Assembly: GCA_938074445.1 (NCBI GenBank)
Contig: CALJEK010000008.1
Span: 1 to 64,000 of the forward strand
Direction: 5' to 3'
Length of the DNA stretch: 64,000 bases
DNA from: Candidatus Kryptoniota bacterium
GTDB taxonomy: Bacteria > Bacteroidota > Ignavibacteria > Kryptoniales > Kryptoniaceae
The position numbers and the translations under genes were made by a program. The notes under the pieces are model-generated. The model saw only the letters and a list, made by a program, of their open reading frames with translations, ran no database searches and had not been told where the DNA came from. Positions 49,769 through 58,468 of the stretch are shown piece by piece (positions within the stretch are counted from its first letter, which is position 1; each line of letters begins with the position of its first letter).

Positions 49769-51847
49769 TCATTCAAAATCAAATTTGATTGAAACACCAC
49801 CAAACCAATTCCTCGGAAGTCCCGGTTCAATGTATGCGTAAGGAAGTTTTCTCTCCGGGTTTATAAAAACAGAGGCGATATATTTTTTGTTCGTCAAATT
49901 GTTCACCCCGAAGACAAACGATAAATTAAACTTTGCGAGCTTAAACTCAACCCCCGCAGAAACATTCACAACAGCGTAATCCGGAACTTCCAACTCATTT
50001 AAGTCATCAACGAAATACTTGCCAACATATAAAATCCCTGTGTTCAAAACAAATGGTTTAAACTCAAACTTTAAATCTAAATTCCCCCATAACTTAGGTA
50101 TTCCGGGGACGGATTTATTAGCGTGATCTCCAAGGTCATTTTCATACTTAACATATTTTGCATCGATGTAGGTAAAGGCAAGTCTTAAATCAGCCAATTT
50201 ATTGAAATTAAGCTCGCCACCAAACTCAAAACCTTTCCTTCTTGAGCTACCAGCTGAGAAAAACCAACTGCCATTAGCATAGGGTACTATCTCGTTTTGA
50301 ATCTTTATTTGAAAGATTGAAAATGAGTATAAAAACCCTGAAACTGGAAAATTCTCAAAAGCCGAAGCGCCCTTAAAACCAAATTCTAAAGTCTGGGAAC
50401 TCATAGGTTTTAAAAAAGGATTTAAACGAACATTCTTCAACTCGGGTGGTGGGTCGACCTCGTTAAAAGCTGGATTTTCAACGCCCCCACTTATAGCCAA
50501 ATATACAGAATTATTCTTGCTTACCTTAAACAAAATTGAAAAGGACGGAGTAAAATGATTCAACTCGAGAACATCTCGTTGAGTTGTTCTTTTCACACCA
50601 GCTGGATAAATTTCGCTTAAATACTTTTGAAAATCATATCTTCCTCCAAAACTAAAAACAATTCCAGCAAACGGTTGAAACTCAAAACGAGCAAAAGCAC
50701 CTCCAGAACGTGCTCCTTCCCTTTTGTTAGTTCTAAGAGAATCCCCCCTCTCACCATCTTTTAAGTTGTAAAATAAAATTGTCCCATCTTGATATGAATC
50801 ATCATAGCCAAGAAAGACCTTTGGCTTGAGAATGCCACTTTCATTGGAATAGATATAAGTTAAACCAGTTCCAAAAAAATACCGATTAAAATCGCGGAAT
50901 GTGTTTCTTTCCGAGCGTTGCAAAATTTTGGGGACAAAGTATAACCTCATCTCAAAAGTGTGATTTCGCCCCAAGAAACTTGTCAAGTTAAATCCAATTT
51001 TACCGATACGATTATATCTTCTTTCTTTACGCTGAAAATAAACGGTATTGGCTTTCTCAGGGTTCGACTCAAACTCGTCAAATGTCAAGGGACCAGGAAT
51101 ATGAAAGAGATTCGACACAAAACCAGTTACAATTCTAAAATTTGTTCGTTTATCAAGATTTACCTTCAAAACCGAATAAACCTGGCTCTTCTGCATTCCG
51201 CTATTTTCTCTCCAACCATCAAACTTAGATAATGTTCCATAGACAAGCGCTTCCCCACTTTCAAAATCTCGTCCAATTTTTAAATTAGATTGGAAAAGCC
51301 CGAAACTTCCTGTAACTGAATTTAATTCAAAAAACGAACCCTTTGGTTTTACTGTTTCAAAGTTAATGATTCCTCCCGATGCGTTCCCAAAAAGAGTTGA
51401 AGAATTCGAGCGTATAACTTCTATTCTCTCAACAGCAAGGATATCCACAAAATCCAGGGATGTTCTTCCATCTGGCTCTGTTTCGGGAAAACCGTCAACA
51501 AGAACTTTAATTCCTCGTATGGTCCCGGCATTTGACTTATCTCCATAACCCCGAGAACCGAAACCTCGAACTGTTATTCTGACATCCTGAGACCCAGCCC
51601 TGCTTTGGACAAGAAGCCCAGGAACATTTAAAACATCCGAGAGCGATAATTTTCGCTTTAAATCAATATCCTTGAAACCAACTATCGTTACAGCCATTGG
51701 CAAATTTAAAACCTCGCCACCAGCCCGGTATGCTACAACCTCTATCTCGCTAAGATGGTATGTCTTGATCGTATCCTGCTGTTGCCCAAAGCAGGGAAAC
51801 AAAACCACCAAAGAAAACATCAAATAAGCTAAAATTTGCTTCCTCAT
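49769..51847 (-). CDS. TonB-dependent outer-membrane receptor
   Basis: A 692-residue receptor with signal peptide (MRKQILAYLMFSLVVLFPCFGQQ), a plug domain (ITVRGFGSRGYGDKSNAGTIRGIKVLVDGFPETEPDGRTSLDF, VERIEVIRSNSSTLFGNASGGIINFET) and a 22-strand barrel ending in the aromatic residue motif GGVSIKFDFE. Ligand cannot be told; the short beta-rich sequence with IRGIKVLVDG resembles iron/vitamin receptors. I chose ATG 51847, where the signal peptide begins, over a start 90 bases upstream that overlaps the neighbour. It follows the Asp-box protein by 16 bases. Confidence 0.93.
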   Translation of the reverse strand: MRKQILAYLMFSLVVLFPCFGQQQDTIKTYHLSEIEVVAYRAGGEVLNLPMAVTIVGFKDIDLKRKLSLSDVLNVPGLLVQSRAGSQDVRITVRGFGSRGYGDKSNAGTIRGIKVLVDGFPETEPDGRTSLDFVDILAVERIEVIRSNSSTLFGNASGGIINFETVKPKGSFFELNSVTGSFGLFQSNLKIGRDFESGEALVYGTLSKFDGWRENSGMQKSQVYSVLKVNLDKRTNFRIVTGFVSNLFHIPGPLTFDEFESNPEKANTVYFQRKERRYNRIGKIGFNLTSFLGRNHTFEMRLYFVPKILQRSERNTFRDFNRYFFGTGLTYIYSNESGILKPKVFLGYDDSYQDGTILFYNLKDGERGDSLRTNKREGARSGGAFARFEFQPFAGIVFSFGGRYDFQKYLSEIYPAGVKRTTQRDVLELNHFTPSFSILFKVSKNNSVYLAISGGVENPAFNEVDPPPELKNVRLNPFLKPMSSQTLEFGFKGASAFENFPVSGFLYSFSIFQIKIQNEIVPYANGSWFFSAGSSRRKGFEFGGELNFNKLADLRLAFTYIDAKYVKYENDLGDHANKSVPGIPKLWGNLDLKFEFKPFVLNTGILYVGKYFVDDLNELEVPDYAVVNVSAGVEFKLAKFNLSFVFGVNNLTNKKYIASVFINPERKLPYAYIEPGLPRNWFGGVSIKFDFE

Positions 51848-51863
51848 CAACTTCAACAAAGGT

Positions 51864-54800
51864 TTACTTTTTAAAGATAACAGCAGGTATTTCAAGTTCC
51901 TTAACAACGCGATTAAACTCAGGGATATCTTTTTCAAGCACTTCTCTAAACTTATTTAATTGAACATCGAGTTGTTTCGATAATTCTTCAAACACTTCAT
52001 ACATTTGCCTCGGCGGTTTAGAATCGGCGCTGGCAACTGCGCTCGCAAGTGAAGCAAGTTTACCGTTTAATTTTACAGGATGATTTAATAGGTCCTGCGA
52101 ACTTTTCGCTTTATTTTGAGTTATCGCTTCTTCAATCGCTGACAATTTTTCCTTTAATGGTTTAACAATCTTAACAACTTTATCTTCACTTTCATAACCC
52201 CTCGCCCTTTCAACCAAGGCATTGAGTTGTTTTACTATATCTCTAATATTGTTGACAGTTTTATTCGCTTCGCTCAATTTATCTCTAATTTTTATCAAAA
52301 GATCGAACTGCTCTTTAAGTTCCTCTACCGTCACATTAATTCTCGGGTCCTTTTTAATCTCAAACCACTGACTTAACTCTTTTTTTCCGACGATGAGTTT
52401 CACCTGATATCTTCCTGGCACAGCCACTGGACCTCTTGTGGTTCCACCCCAACTCCAAAATCTAATTTCTTTAAGATTTTCCGCATCTGGATAACGCATA
52501 TCCCAAACAAATCTATTCATACCGGCTTCAGCTGGAATCCTTTGCGTTTCAACTCCACCTGGGAACATTCCGAACTCTCCTGCAGTCAAGTCCTGTCTTT
52601 CTTCAGGTCTTTCAGGTTTACTTGAAAATGATTTTATCAAGTTTCCATTTTCATCATAAAATTCAAGTTTTACTTCGTCCTTTGGTTTTTCCTTAAAGTA
52701 GTAATAAACAACCACCCCGTTTGGTGGATTTTGTCCAATTGAAGCACCCGGAATCCTGAAACCACCTCCACCCCTAAATCTATAAGCATCTCTCGGCTTG
52801 AAAAGGTAAACATCTGATCTTGCAACTTCGTCATTGATTTGATAAAGTGGCGTCAAATCATCAAGAACCCAAAATGAACGTCCATGTGTTGCAACAACAA
52901 GGTCTTTTTCCCTCGGATGAACAGCGATATCATAAATTGGAGTCACGGGCAAATTGAGTTGCAGTGTTTGCCAGTTTTCCCCATCGTCAAACGAAACATA
53001 AATTCCATATTCAGTTCCAGCATAAAGTAAACCTTTTCGATTTGGATCAGCCCTAACAACTCGAGTGAAATGACCTTCGGGAATACCATTTACAATTTTT
53101 TTCCATGTTTTTCCATAATCTGTTGTTTTAAAGATGTATGGCTTGAAATCACCGAGTTTATATTTTGTCGCTGCTACATAGGCTGTTCCAGCGTCAAAAG
53201 GAGACGGTTCTATTATACTTATTAAACTCCATTCGGGCAACTCCTTCGGTGTAACATTAACCCACGTTTTCCCATTGTCAGTTGAAACATGAATAAGTCC
53301 ATCATCAGAACCAGCCCACAAGACTCCCCTTTTAACAGGCGATTCAGCAAAAGCATAAATTGTGCAATAATATTCAGCCGTCGTGTTATCCTTCGTTATC
53401 GGTCCACCTGATGGACCAATTTTTGAAGAATCATTCCTCGTCAGATCTGGACTTATAATCTCCCAACTCATACCTTCATTCGTACTTCTAAAAACATGAT
53501 TGCCAGTTACATATAAAACATTTGGATCGTGGGGTGAGATAACAATTGGAAATGTCCATTGAAAACGATATTTAATATCTTTAGCTCCGCTTCCAATTGG
53601 TGACTCTGGCCAAACGCTTATGTTCTTAACTTCCTTTGTCTTCTTATCAAATCTTGTAAGCAATCCTCCGTAGCTTCCCGCATAGACTATATCCGGATTA
53701 TCAGGTCTAACTGCGATATAACCACTTTCGCCACCACCAACTGGGAACCAATCAGTTCTATCAATACCGAAACCCGTCGTCCTGCTTGCAATTGCAACTG
53801 TTGTATTGTCTTGTTGAGCCCCATAAATGTAATATGGAAATTGACTATCAACTGTGACATGATAAAATTGAGCAGTTGGATAATCTTGTTCGGTCCATGT
53901 TAAACCACCATTAAATGTAACCGATGCACCTCCATCGCTTGCATGAATCATTATTTGAGGATCGTTTGGGTTTATCCAAAGGTCATGATGATCGACATGA
54001 GGTGTTCGAATAACGTTAAAAGTTCTTCCGCCATCGACTGACTTTAAAAACTGGACGTTTAAAACATAAACAACATCAGGATTTTTAGGATCAGCGAACA
54101 CATGCATATAGTAAAAAGGTCTTTGCCAAAGTCGCTTGTCGTCATTTACTTTTCTCCATGTCGCGCCACCATCTTCTGATTTAAATAGTCCGCCGTTCTC
54201 AGCTTCTACAAGAGCCCACACAAGTTCTGGTTTCGCAGGGGACACAGCAACCCCAATTCTCCCTTTTATACCTTTTGGGAAGCCAGGATTGTTTGAAATC
54301 TCGATCCATGTTTCACCGCCATCGTTCGATTTCCAAAGACCACTTCCAGGACCACCGCTTGAAAGCGTCCAGAAGTTTCTGTAAACTTCCCACATAGAAG
54401 CATAAATGATGCGTGGGTTTGTCGGATCAATCACGAGATCAACTGCACCTGTTTTTTCATCTTTGTAAAGAACCTTTCTCCAAGTTTTTCCACCATCGGT
54501 TGATTTGTAAACACCTCGTTCTGAAGAAGGCGCAAAAGGATTTCCAAGTGCAGCAACGAAGACAACATTAGCATCTTTGGGATGAACGCGAATCTTTGAT
54601 ATAATTTTCGTTTCGGCAAGCCCAAGATTTTTCCATGTTTTCCCGGCGTCTTCAGATTTATAAACCCCATCACCAATTGAAATGTTATTTCTTAAACATG
54701 CCTCACCCATCCCAACGTAGATCACATTTGGATCCGATTCAGCAACTGCAATTGCCCCAACAGAGCTGGATTTAAAGAAACCATCTGAAACATTAACCCA

Positions 54801-55061
54801 AGTCACGCCACCGTCAGTTGTCTTCCACACCCCACCACCAGTCGCGCCAAAATAATAAGTCAAAGGCTGTTGCGGAACCCCCGCGACCGCGATTGACCTG
54901 CCACCTCTAAACGGTCCAATCTCCCGCCATTGCATCGCCCGATATAAACTTGTATCGTATTTAAGCGTGGATGGTTTCTGAACCTGGGTAGTTTTTTTCT
55001 GAGCGAAAGCAACGGAAGATAATACCACCAAAGCTACAAAAAGTAACCTAACAAACTTCAT
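51864..55061 (-). CDS. Exported sortilin/VPS10-like Asp-box beta-propeller protein
   Basis: A 1065-residue protein with signal peptide (MKFVRLLFVALVVLSSVAFAQ). About eleven Asp-box/BNR repeats of the form S/T-x-D-x-G-x-T-W are visible (for example KTTDGGVTW, KSEDAGKTW, KSTDGGKTW, KSNDGGETW, KSVDGGRTF, STDNGKTW, SFDDGENW), giving a large propeller of the sortilin/GH74-like type. The C-terminal part has a beta-sandwich (FYDENGNLIKSFSSKP) and a helical tail. Proteins like this are common in Bacteroidota and relatives; no catalytic residues can be assigned. Paired with the TonB receptor, so a role in substrate capture is possible. AGGTGA precedes the chosen ATG. Confidence 0.88.
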   Translation of the reverse strand: MKFVRLLFVALVVLSSVAFAQKKTTQVQKPSTLKYDTSLYRAMQWREIGPFRGGRSIAVAGVPQQPLTYYFGATGGGVWKTTDGGVTWVNVSDGFFKSSSVGAIAVAESDPNVIYVGMGEACLRNNISIGDGVYKSEDAGKTWKNLGLAETKIISKIRVHPKDANVVFVAALGNPFAPSSERGVYKSTDGGKTWRKVLYKDEKTGAVDLVIDPTNPRIIYASMWEVYRNFWTLSSGGPGSGLWKSNDGGETWIEISNNPGFPKGIKGRIGVAVSPAKPELVWALVEAENGGLFKSEDGGATWRKVNDDKRLWQRPFYYMHVFADPKNPDVVYVLNVQFLKSVDGGRTFNVIRTPHVDHHDLWINPNDPQIMIHASDGGASVTFNGGLTWTEQDYPTAQFYHVTVDSQFPYYIYGAQQDNTTVAIASRTTGFGIDRTDWFPVGGGESGYIAVRPDNPDIVYAGSYGGLLTRFDKKTKEVKNISVWPESPIGSGAKDIKYRFQWTFPIVISPHDPNVLYVTGNHVFRSTNEGMSWEIISPDLTRNDSSKIGPSGGPITKDNTTAEYYCTIYAFAESPVKRGVLWAGSDDGLIHVSTDNGKTWVNVTPKELPEWSLISIIEPSPFDAGTAYVAATKYKLGDFKPYIFKTTDYGKTWKKIVNGIPEGHFTRVVRADPNRKGLLYAGTEYGIYVSFDDGENWQTLQLNLPVTPIYDIAVHPREKDLVVATHGRSFWVLDDLTPLYQINDEVARSDVYLFKPRDAYRFRGGGGFRIPGASIGQNPPNGVVVYYYFKEKPKDEVKLEFYDENGNLIKSFSSKPERPEERQDLTAGEFGMFPGGVETQRIPAEAGMNRFVWDMRYPDAENLKEIRFWSWGGTTRGPVAVPGRYQVKLIVGKKELSQWFEIKKDPRINVTVEELKEQFDLLIKIRDKLSEANKTVNNIRDIVKQLNALVERARGYESEDKVVKIVKPLKEKLSAIEEAITQNKAKSSQDLLNHPVKLNGKLASLASAVASADSKPPRQMYEVFEELSKQLDVQLNKFREVLEKDIPEFNRVVKELEIPAVIFKK

Positions 55062-55139
55062 TTCGTCACCTAATTTTGTTTTGCAATGTTCAAAAAATTT
55101 TGACGAACATAGGATGGAAAAATGTTTCAAATTCACTTT

Positions 55140-56234
55140 TCAAGTTTGAAACTTAAATAAAATCACATCGCCATCTTGAACTATATACTCCTTCCCCTCA
55201 AATTTTATAAGACCATGTTCCCGAAGTGCATGCTCCGAACCGTATTTCACAAGCTCATCCCATCGCATGATTTCAGCTTTTATAAACCCCCTTTGAAAAT
55301 CGGAGTGAATCTTACCAGCTGCTTCATAAGCTGTCGTCCCCCTCTTTACAGCCCAAGCCCTGACCTCGTTTTCGTTCCCAGTGAAAAAAGTTATAAGATC
55401 AAGCACTTCATAGCCAGCTTTCACCACCTTATTCAAACCGGGCTCATCAAGTCCAAGCTCTTTTAAAAACTCCCATCTCTCCTCTTCACTAAGTTGAGCT
55501 ATCTCCGCCTCAAGCTTCGCACATATAACAAGCACTGGAACGCCCTCCCGCTGGGCTACCTTTACAACTTCATCAACATATTTGTTGCCTTTTATCCCAG
55601 CTTCATCAACATTTGCGACATAAATGAAACGCTTGCTTGTAAGCAAATGAAGTTCATCAATTAACATTTTATCCTCCGGATGAACCCCAAATGAACTTGC
55701 AAATCTTCCCTCGTTTAAATGGGAAAGCAAACTTTCATAAATTGCAAGCTGGTGTTGGGCTTTTTTATCCCCGCTTCTTGCGAGATTTCTAATTTTTTCA
55801 ATTCTTTTCTGAACAGTTTCAATGTCCTTCAAAATTAATTCCATCTCAACAATTTCAATATCACGTGCGGGATTTATATCACCGCTGATGTGTGCGACAT
55901 TTTCATCCTCAAAACATCTCACGATGTGAATTATCGCATCAACTTCACGAATATGAGCAAGAAACTGATTCCCGAGACCTTCCCCCTTGCTCGCACCTTT
56001 AACAAGACCAGCAATATCAACGAATTCAATAACAGCTGGCGTCACACCACGCTTGGGCTTAAAAACTTTTTCAAGCAATTTTAATCTATCATCGGGAACA
56101 GGAACAATACCAACATTCGGATCAATTGTACAAAACGGGTAATTTTCCGCTGGAACGTTTGAAAAGGTGAGAGCATTGAAAAGCGTTGACTTACCAACAT
56201 TCGGCAAGCCAACTATACCACATTTAAATCCCAT
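55140..56234 (-). CDS. ychF: Ribosome-associated ATPase/GTPase YchF
   Basis: A 364-residue Obg-family P-loop protein. Motifs: G1 GLPNVGKSTLFNALTFSN, VEFVDIAGLVKGASKGEGLGNQFLAHIREVDAI (G3), YVANVDEAG (altered G4, typical of the ATP-preferring YchF), the coiled-coil insert and the C-terminal TGS domain (GKIHSDFQRGFIKAEI, GKEYIVQDGDVILFKF). Role in translation and stress response. The preceding unknown gene lies 21 bases upstream. Confidence 0.97.
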   Translation of the reverse strand: MGFKCGIVGLPNVGKSTLFNALTFSNVPAENYPFCTIDPNVGIVPVPDDRLKLLEKVFKPKRGVTPAVIEFVDIAGLVKGASKGEGLGNQFLAHIREVDAIIHIVRCFEDENVAHISGDINPARDIEIVEMELILKDIETVQKRIEKIRNLARSGDKKAQHQLAIYESLLSHLNEGRFASSFGVHPEDKMLIDELHLLTSKRFIYVANVDEAGIKGNKYVDEVVKVAQREGVPVLVICAKLEAEIAQLSEEERWEFLKELGLDEPGLNKVVKAGYEVLDLITFFTGNENEVRAWAVKRGTTAYEAAGKIHSDFQRGFIKAEIMRWDELVKYGSEHALREHGLIKFEGKEYIVQDGDVILFKFQT

Positions 56235-56255
56235 AAGAACTTTTTATGTGAGGTT

Positions 56256-56792
56256 TCAATAATTCTCCTCGTCAAAATAATCGTCTTCTTCGGGCGGGAA
56301 TTCAACATCCCTATTTCTTTTTATCTCCACGCCTCGCATTATCTCAGAAAGAAACGAAAGATACGCCCTCGGATTTTCCTTTGACATCTGAAGCTTTATC
56401 GTCTCGATCAACTCTTCAATCGCATTTACAACATCCTTACTTGAATAATTTAACTCGTTCTCCTCAATGTGTTCCCCAATCCTTGAGATAATATTCCAAT
56501 GTATCACATCCACATCTTCGATCAATTCATCCCTCACCTCTTGCAAAATGGTCTCAAATGACTTGGATTTAATCATATGAGCCAAATCTTTAAGGGAAGA
56601 AACAAGATAATCGTCCGTTAATCTATCACCTTGATTCTCAAAAATTTTATCAACCTCATAAATCGCGTATTCAATCACCGGCAAAATCTCGATTGATTTC
56701 TCGTTTAACTCTTTAAGTTTGCGACCTTTTCGAGCTGGATTTTTTTTCTTCCCTTTACCCTTCTGTAAAGATTTTTTACTCCTACGACTCAT
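56256..56792 (-). CDS. Unknown charged helical protein upstream of ychF
   Basis: A 178-residue protein with no recognised domain. It opens with a very basic tail (SRRSKKSLQKGKGKKKNPARKGRK), continues with acidic helices that have heptad-like spacing (EYAIYEVDKIFENQGDRLTDDYLVSSLKDLAHMI, VVNAIEELIETIKLQM) and ends in an acidic stretch (EFPPEEDDYFDEENY). The basic head plus acidic tail suggests RNA or nucleoid contact, but this is a guess. It is 51 bases downstream of the alkaline phosphatase start region and likely part of the same transcript as ychF. Confidence 0.75.
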   Translation of the reverse strand: MSRRSKKSLQKGKGKKKNPARKGRKLKELNEKSIEILPVIEYAIYEVDKIFENQGDRLTDDYLVSSLKDLAHMIKSKSFETILQEVRDELIEDVDVIHWNIISRIGEHIEENELNYSSKDVVNAIEELIETIKLQMSKENPRAYLSFLSEIMRGVEIKRNRDVEFPPEEDDYFDEENY

Positions 56793-56843
56793 AACTTGCT
56801 CTCACCTCTTTTAACTAAATTTTAACTTCGCACCTCAATTTAA

Positions 56844-57935
56844 TTACTTTTTGAGATATTCAAAAATTATCTTCCCCACCAGCGTATTATCTCCAAATCC
56901 TGCAAAAGCCTCAGCCCCAGGTCCAAATGCAAAAACTGGAACCATTATCCCCGTATGATTTTTCGTGACAAACTTTCCTTCAACTTTTTTATCATTAACA
57001 GAACCATCAACAAGTGCATAACCTCCGGTTTCATGATCAGCGGTAACAATGACGAGCGTATTCCCATCTTTCTGCGCAAAATCAAGGGCAACACCAATTG
57101 CATCATCAAAGTCAGCCATCTCTTTTAAAATCTGTTCATTATCATTAGCATGACCAGCCCAATCAATCTGTGAACCCTCAACCATTAAGAAAAATCCATC
57201 TTTATCCCTTGATAAAAATTCTATCGCCTTTTTCACCATCTCTGCAAGCGCCGGCTTTCTATTCGGCGCATAAGGTGGGTGGTTTTCGGCAAATAAACCA
57301 ACTAATTTGTTAACTTTGCTTATGTCAAGATTGTAAAATTCCTCCGGCTTTGAGATGTAAACGTAACCGCGCTTTTTCATTATCTCAATCAAATTTTGCC
57401 CATCGGTTCTTCTCCCACCCTCTGACTTAGGTAAAAACCAACCCCAACCAGAACCAAGATAAATATCAGCGTTTGCTTCCTTCGCGATTTGCTCCGCAAT
57501 TTCAATCTGCATATTTCTATCAGGAACATGAGCTACAAACGCAGCTGGGGTCGCGTGGGTTATCGCACAAACAACCACAATCCCTGTCGACTTACCAATT
57601 TTGCTTGCGTATTCAAGAACAGTTTCACGCCTTTCACCGTTACAATCAACCCCTACTCCGACATTTTTCGCTTTATACCCAGTGCTCATCGCAGTTGCAC
57701 CTGCAGCTGAATCGGTGACATATTCATCGCATGAATGCGTAGTTAAAAGACCTATAACTTTCATCCTTTCAAGATTTAACTGCCCCTTAAAAGTTTTGCC
57801 AGCGCTTATCTGCGCAAGACCCATCCCATCGCCAATCATCAAAATTATATTTTTTGGCTTTATCAACTGCTGAGCATACAAATTCAACGCAAAAATTAAC
57901 AAAAAGAAAAAGAACAAAAGTTTAAAGCGTCTCAT
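56844..57935 (-). CDS. Alkaline phosphatase
   Basis: A 363-residue exported enzyme (signal MRRFKLLFFFFLLIFALNLYAQQ) of the PhoA/DedA-type alkaline phosphatase superfamily. Metal and catalytic sites seen: ILMIGDGMGLAQISAG (Asp), TDSAAGATAMSTGYK (nucleophile Ser), THATPAAFVAHVPDR, GSQIDWAGHANDNEQ (His, Asp), VIVTADHETGGYAL (Asp-His) and KNHTGIMVPVFAFGPGA. Short for PhoA, typical of the compact bacterial branch. AGGAGG precedes the ATG; its start is tightly packed behind cyaB. Confidence 0.95.
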   Translation of the reverse strand: MRRFKLLFFFFLLIFALNLYAQQLIKPKNIILMIGDGMGLAQISAGKTFKGQLNLERMKVIGLLTTHSCDEYVTDSAAGATAMSTGYKAKNVGVGVDCNGERRETVLEYASKIGKSTGIVVVCAITHATPAAFVAHVPDRNMQIEIAEQIAKEANADIYLGSGWGWFLPKSEGGRRTDGQNLIEIMKKRGYVYISKPEEFYNLDISKVNKLVGLFAENHPPYAPNRKPALAEMVKKAIEFLSRDKDGFFLMVEGSQIDWAGHANDNEQILKEMADFDDAIGVALDFAQKDGNTLVIVTADHETGGYALVDGSVNDKKVEGKFVTKNHTGIMVPVFAFGPGAEAFAGFGDNTLVGKIIFEYLKK

Positions 57936-57936
57936 T

Positions 57937-58455
57937 TCATCCTCCTGTTTGTTTTTGAAGCAAAAGATCTGAATACGAAACCTTTATAAAATCTTTATGC
58001 CCGATGGAAAAACTGTCTATCAAAAACTTCATCAAATCTTCACACTGCTTCTCATCACCATCGTAAATCACTTCAAACTCGATAAAATTCCCAAGATTAG
58101 AAACACTGTCGATATGAATTCTCGCATTTTTAAAAATATAAACTTTCCTCCTTTTCTCGACGATCACCTTGACACCTAAAGCTTTCGCAAGTAAATTTTT
58201 TAAATTTTCCGAATCGCTCAACCGAATAACCTCATAATCACTCCATCTTTCAAACCCATCCTCAACCCTGCGGTAAAAGATGAGCTCTGCAAACCCTGAA
58301 TCAAATTCTCTCAACTTCAATCTCCCATTTTCAACGTTAAAATAAGTATCAATTTGGAAAAATTCGTTTTCAAAAGTTGCTCCAATTTCAACGGCGATTC
58401 TCTCCGCGATGGAAGGACTATCTATCTTCGCTTTTATTTCCAAATTTCTCGGCAT
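57937..58455 (-). CDS. cyaB: Class IV (CYTH) adenylate cyclase-like protein
   Basis: A 172-residue CYTH-fold protein. The N-terminal ExExK signature is seen in NLEIKAKIDSP, then the arginine and lysine strands QIDTYFNVENGRLKLREFD, VEKRRKVYIFKNARIHIDSV and LGNFIEFEVIYDG with alternating Glu. This matches the CyaB class, which makes cAMP in a few bacteria; other CYTH members are triphosphatases. In context, the window also encodes a cyclic-nucleotide-binding protein (30061-30633). Assignment to cyclase rather than phosphatase is inference. Confidence 0.85.
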   Translation of the reverse strand: MPRNLEIKAKIDSPSIAERIAVEIGATFENEFFQIDTYFNVENGRLKLREFDSGFAELIFYRRVEDGFERWSDYEVIRLSDSENLKNLLAKALGVKVIVEKRRKVYIFKNARIHIDSVSNLGNFIEFEVIYDGDEKQCEDLMKFLIDSFSIGHKDFIKVSYSDLLLQKQTGG

Positions 58456-58468
58456 CTAAAGATTTTGC

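Noticed and set aside
51864-55061. DNA tandem repeat
   Set aside because: The repeated DGGxTW coding segments are diverged Asp-box repeats of one protein, not a DNA-level repeat.
57473-57873. Several plus-strand frames inside the alkaline phosphatase gene
   Set aside because: Antisense shadows in three frames of a well-supported gene.
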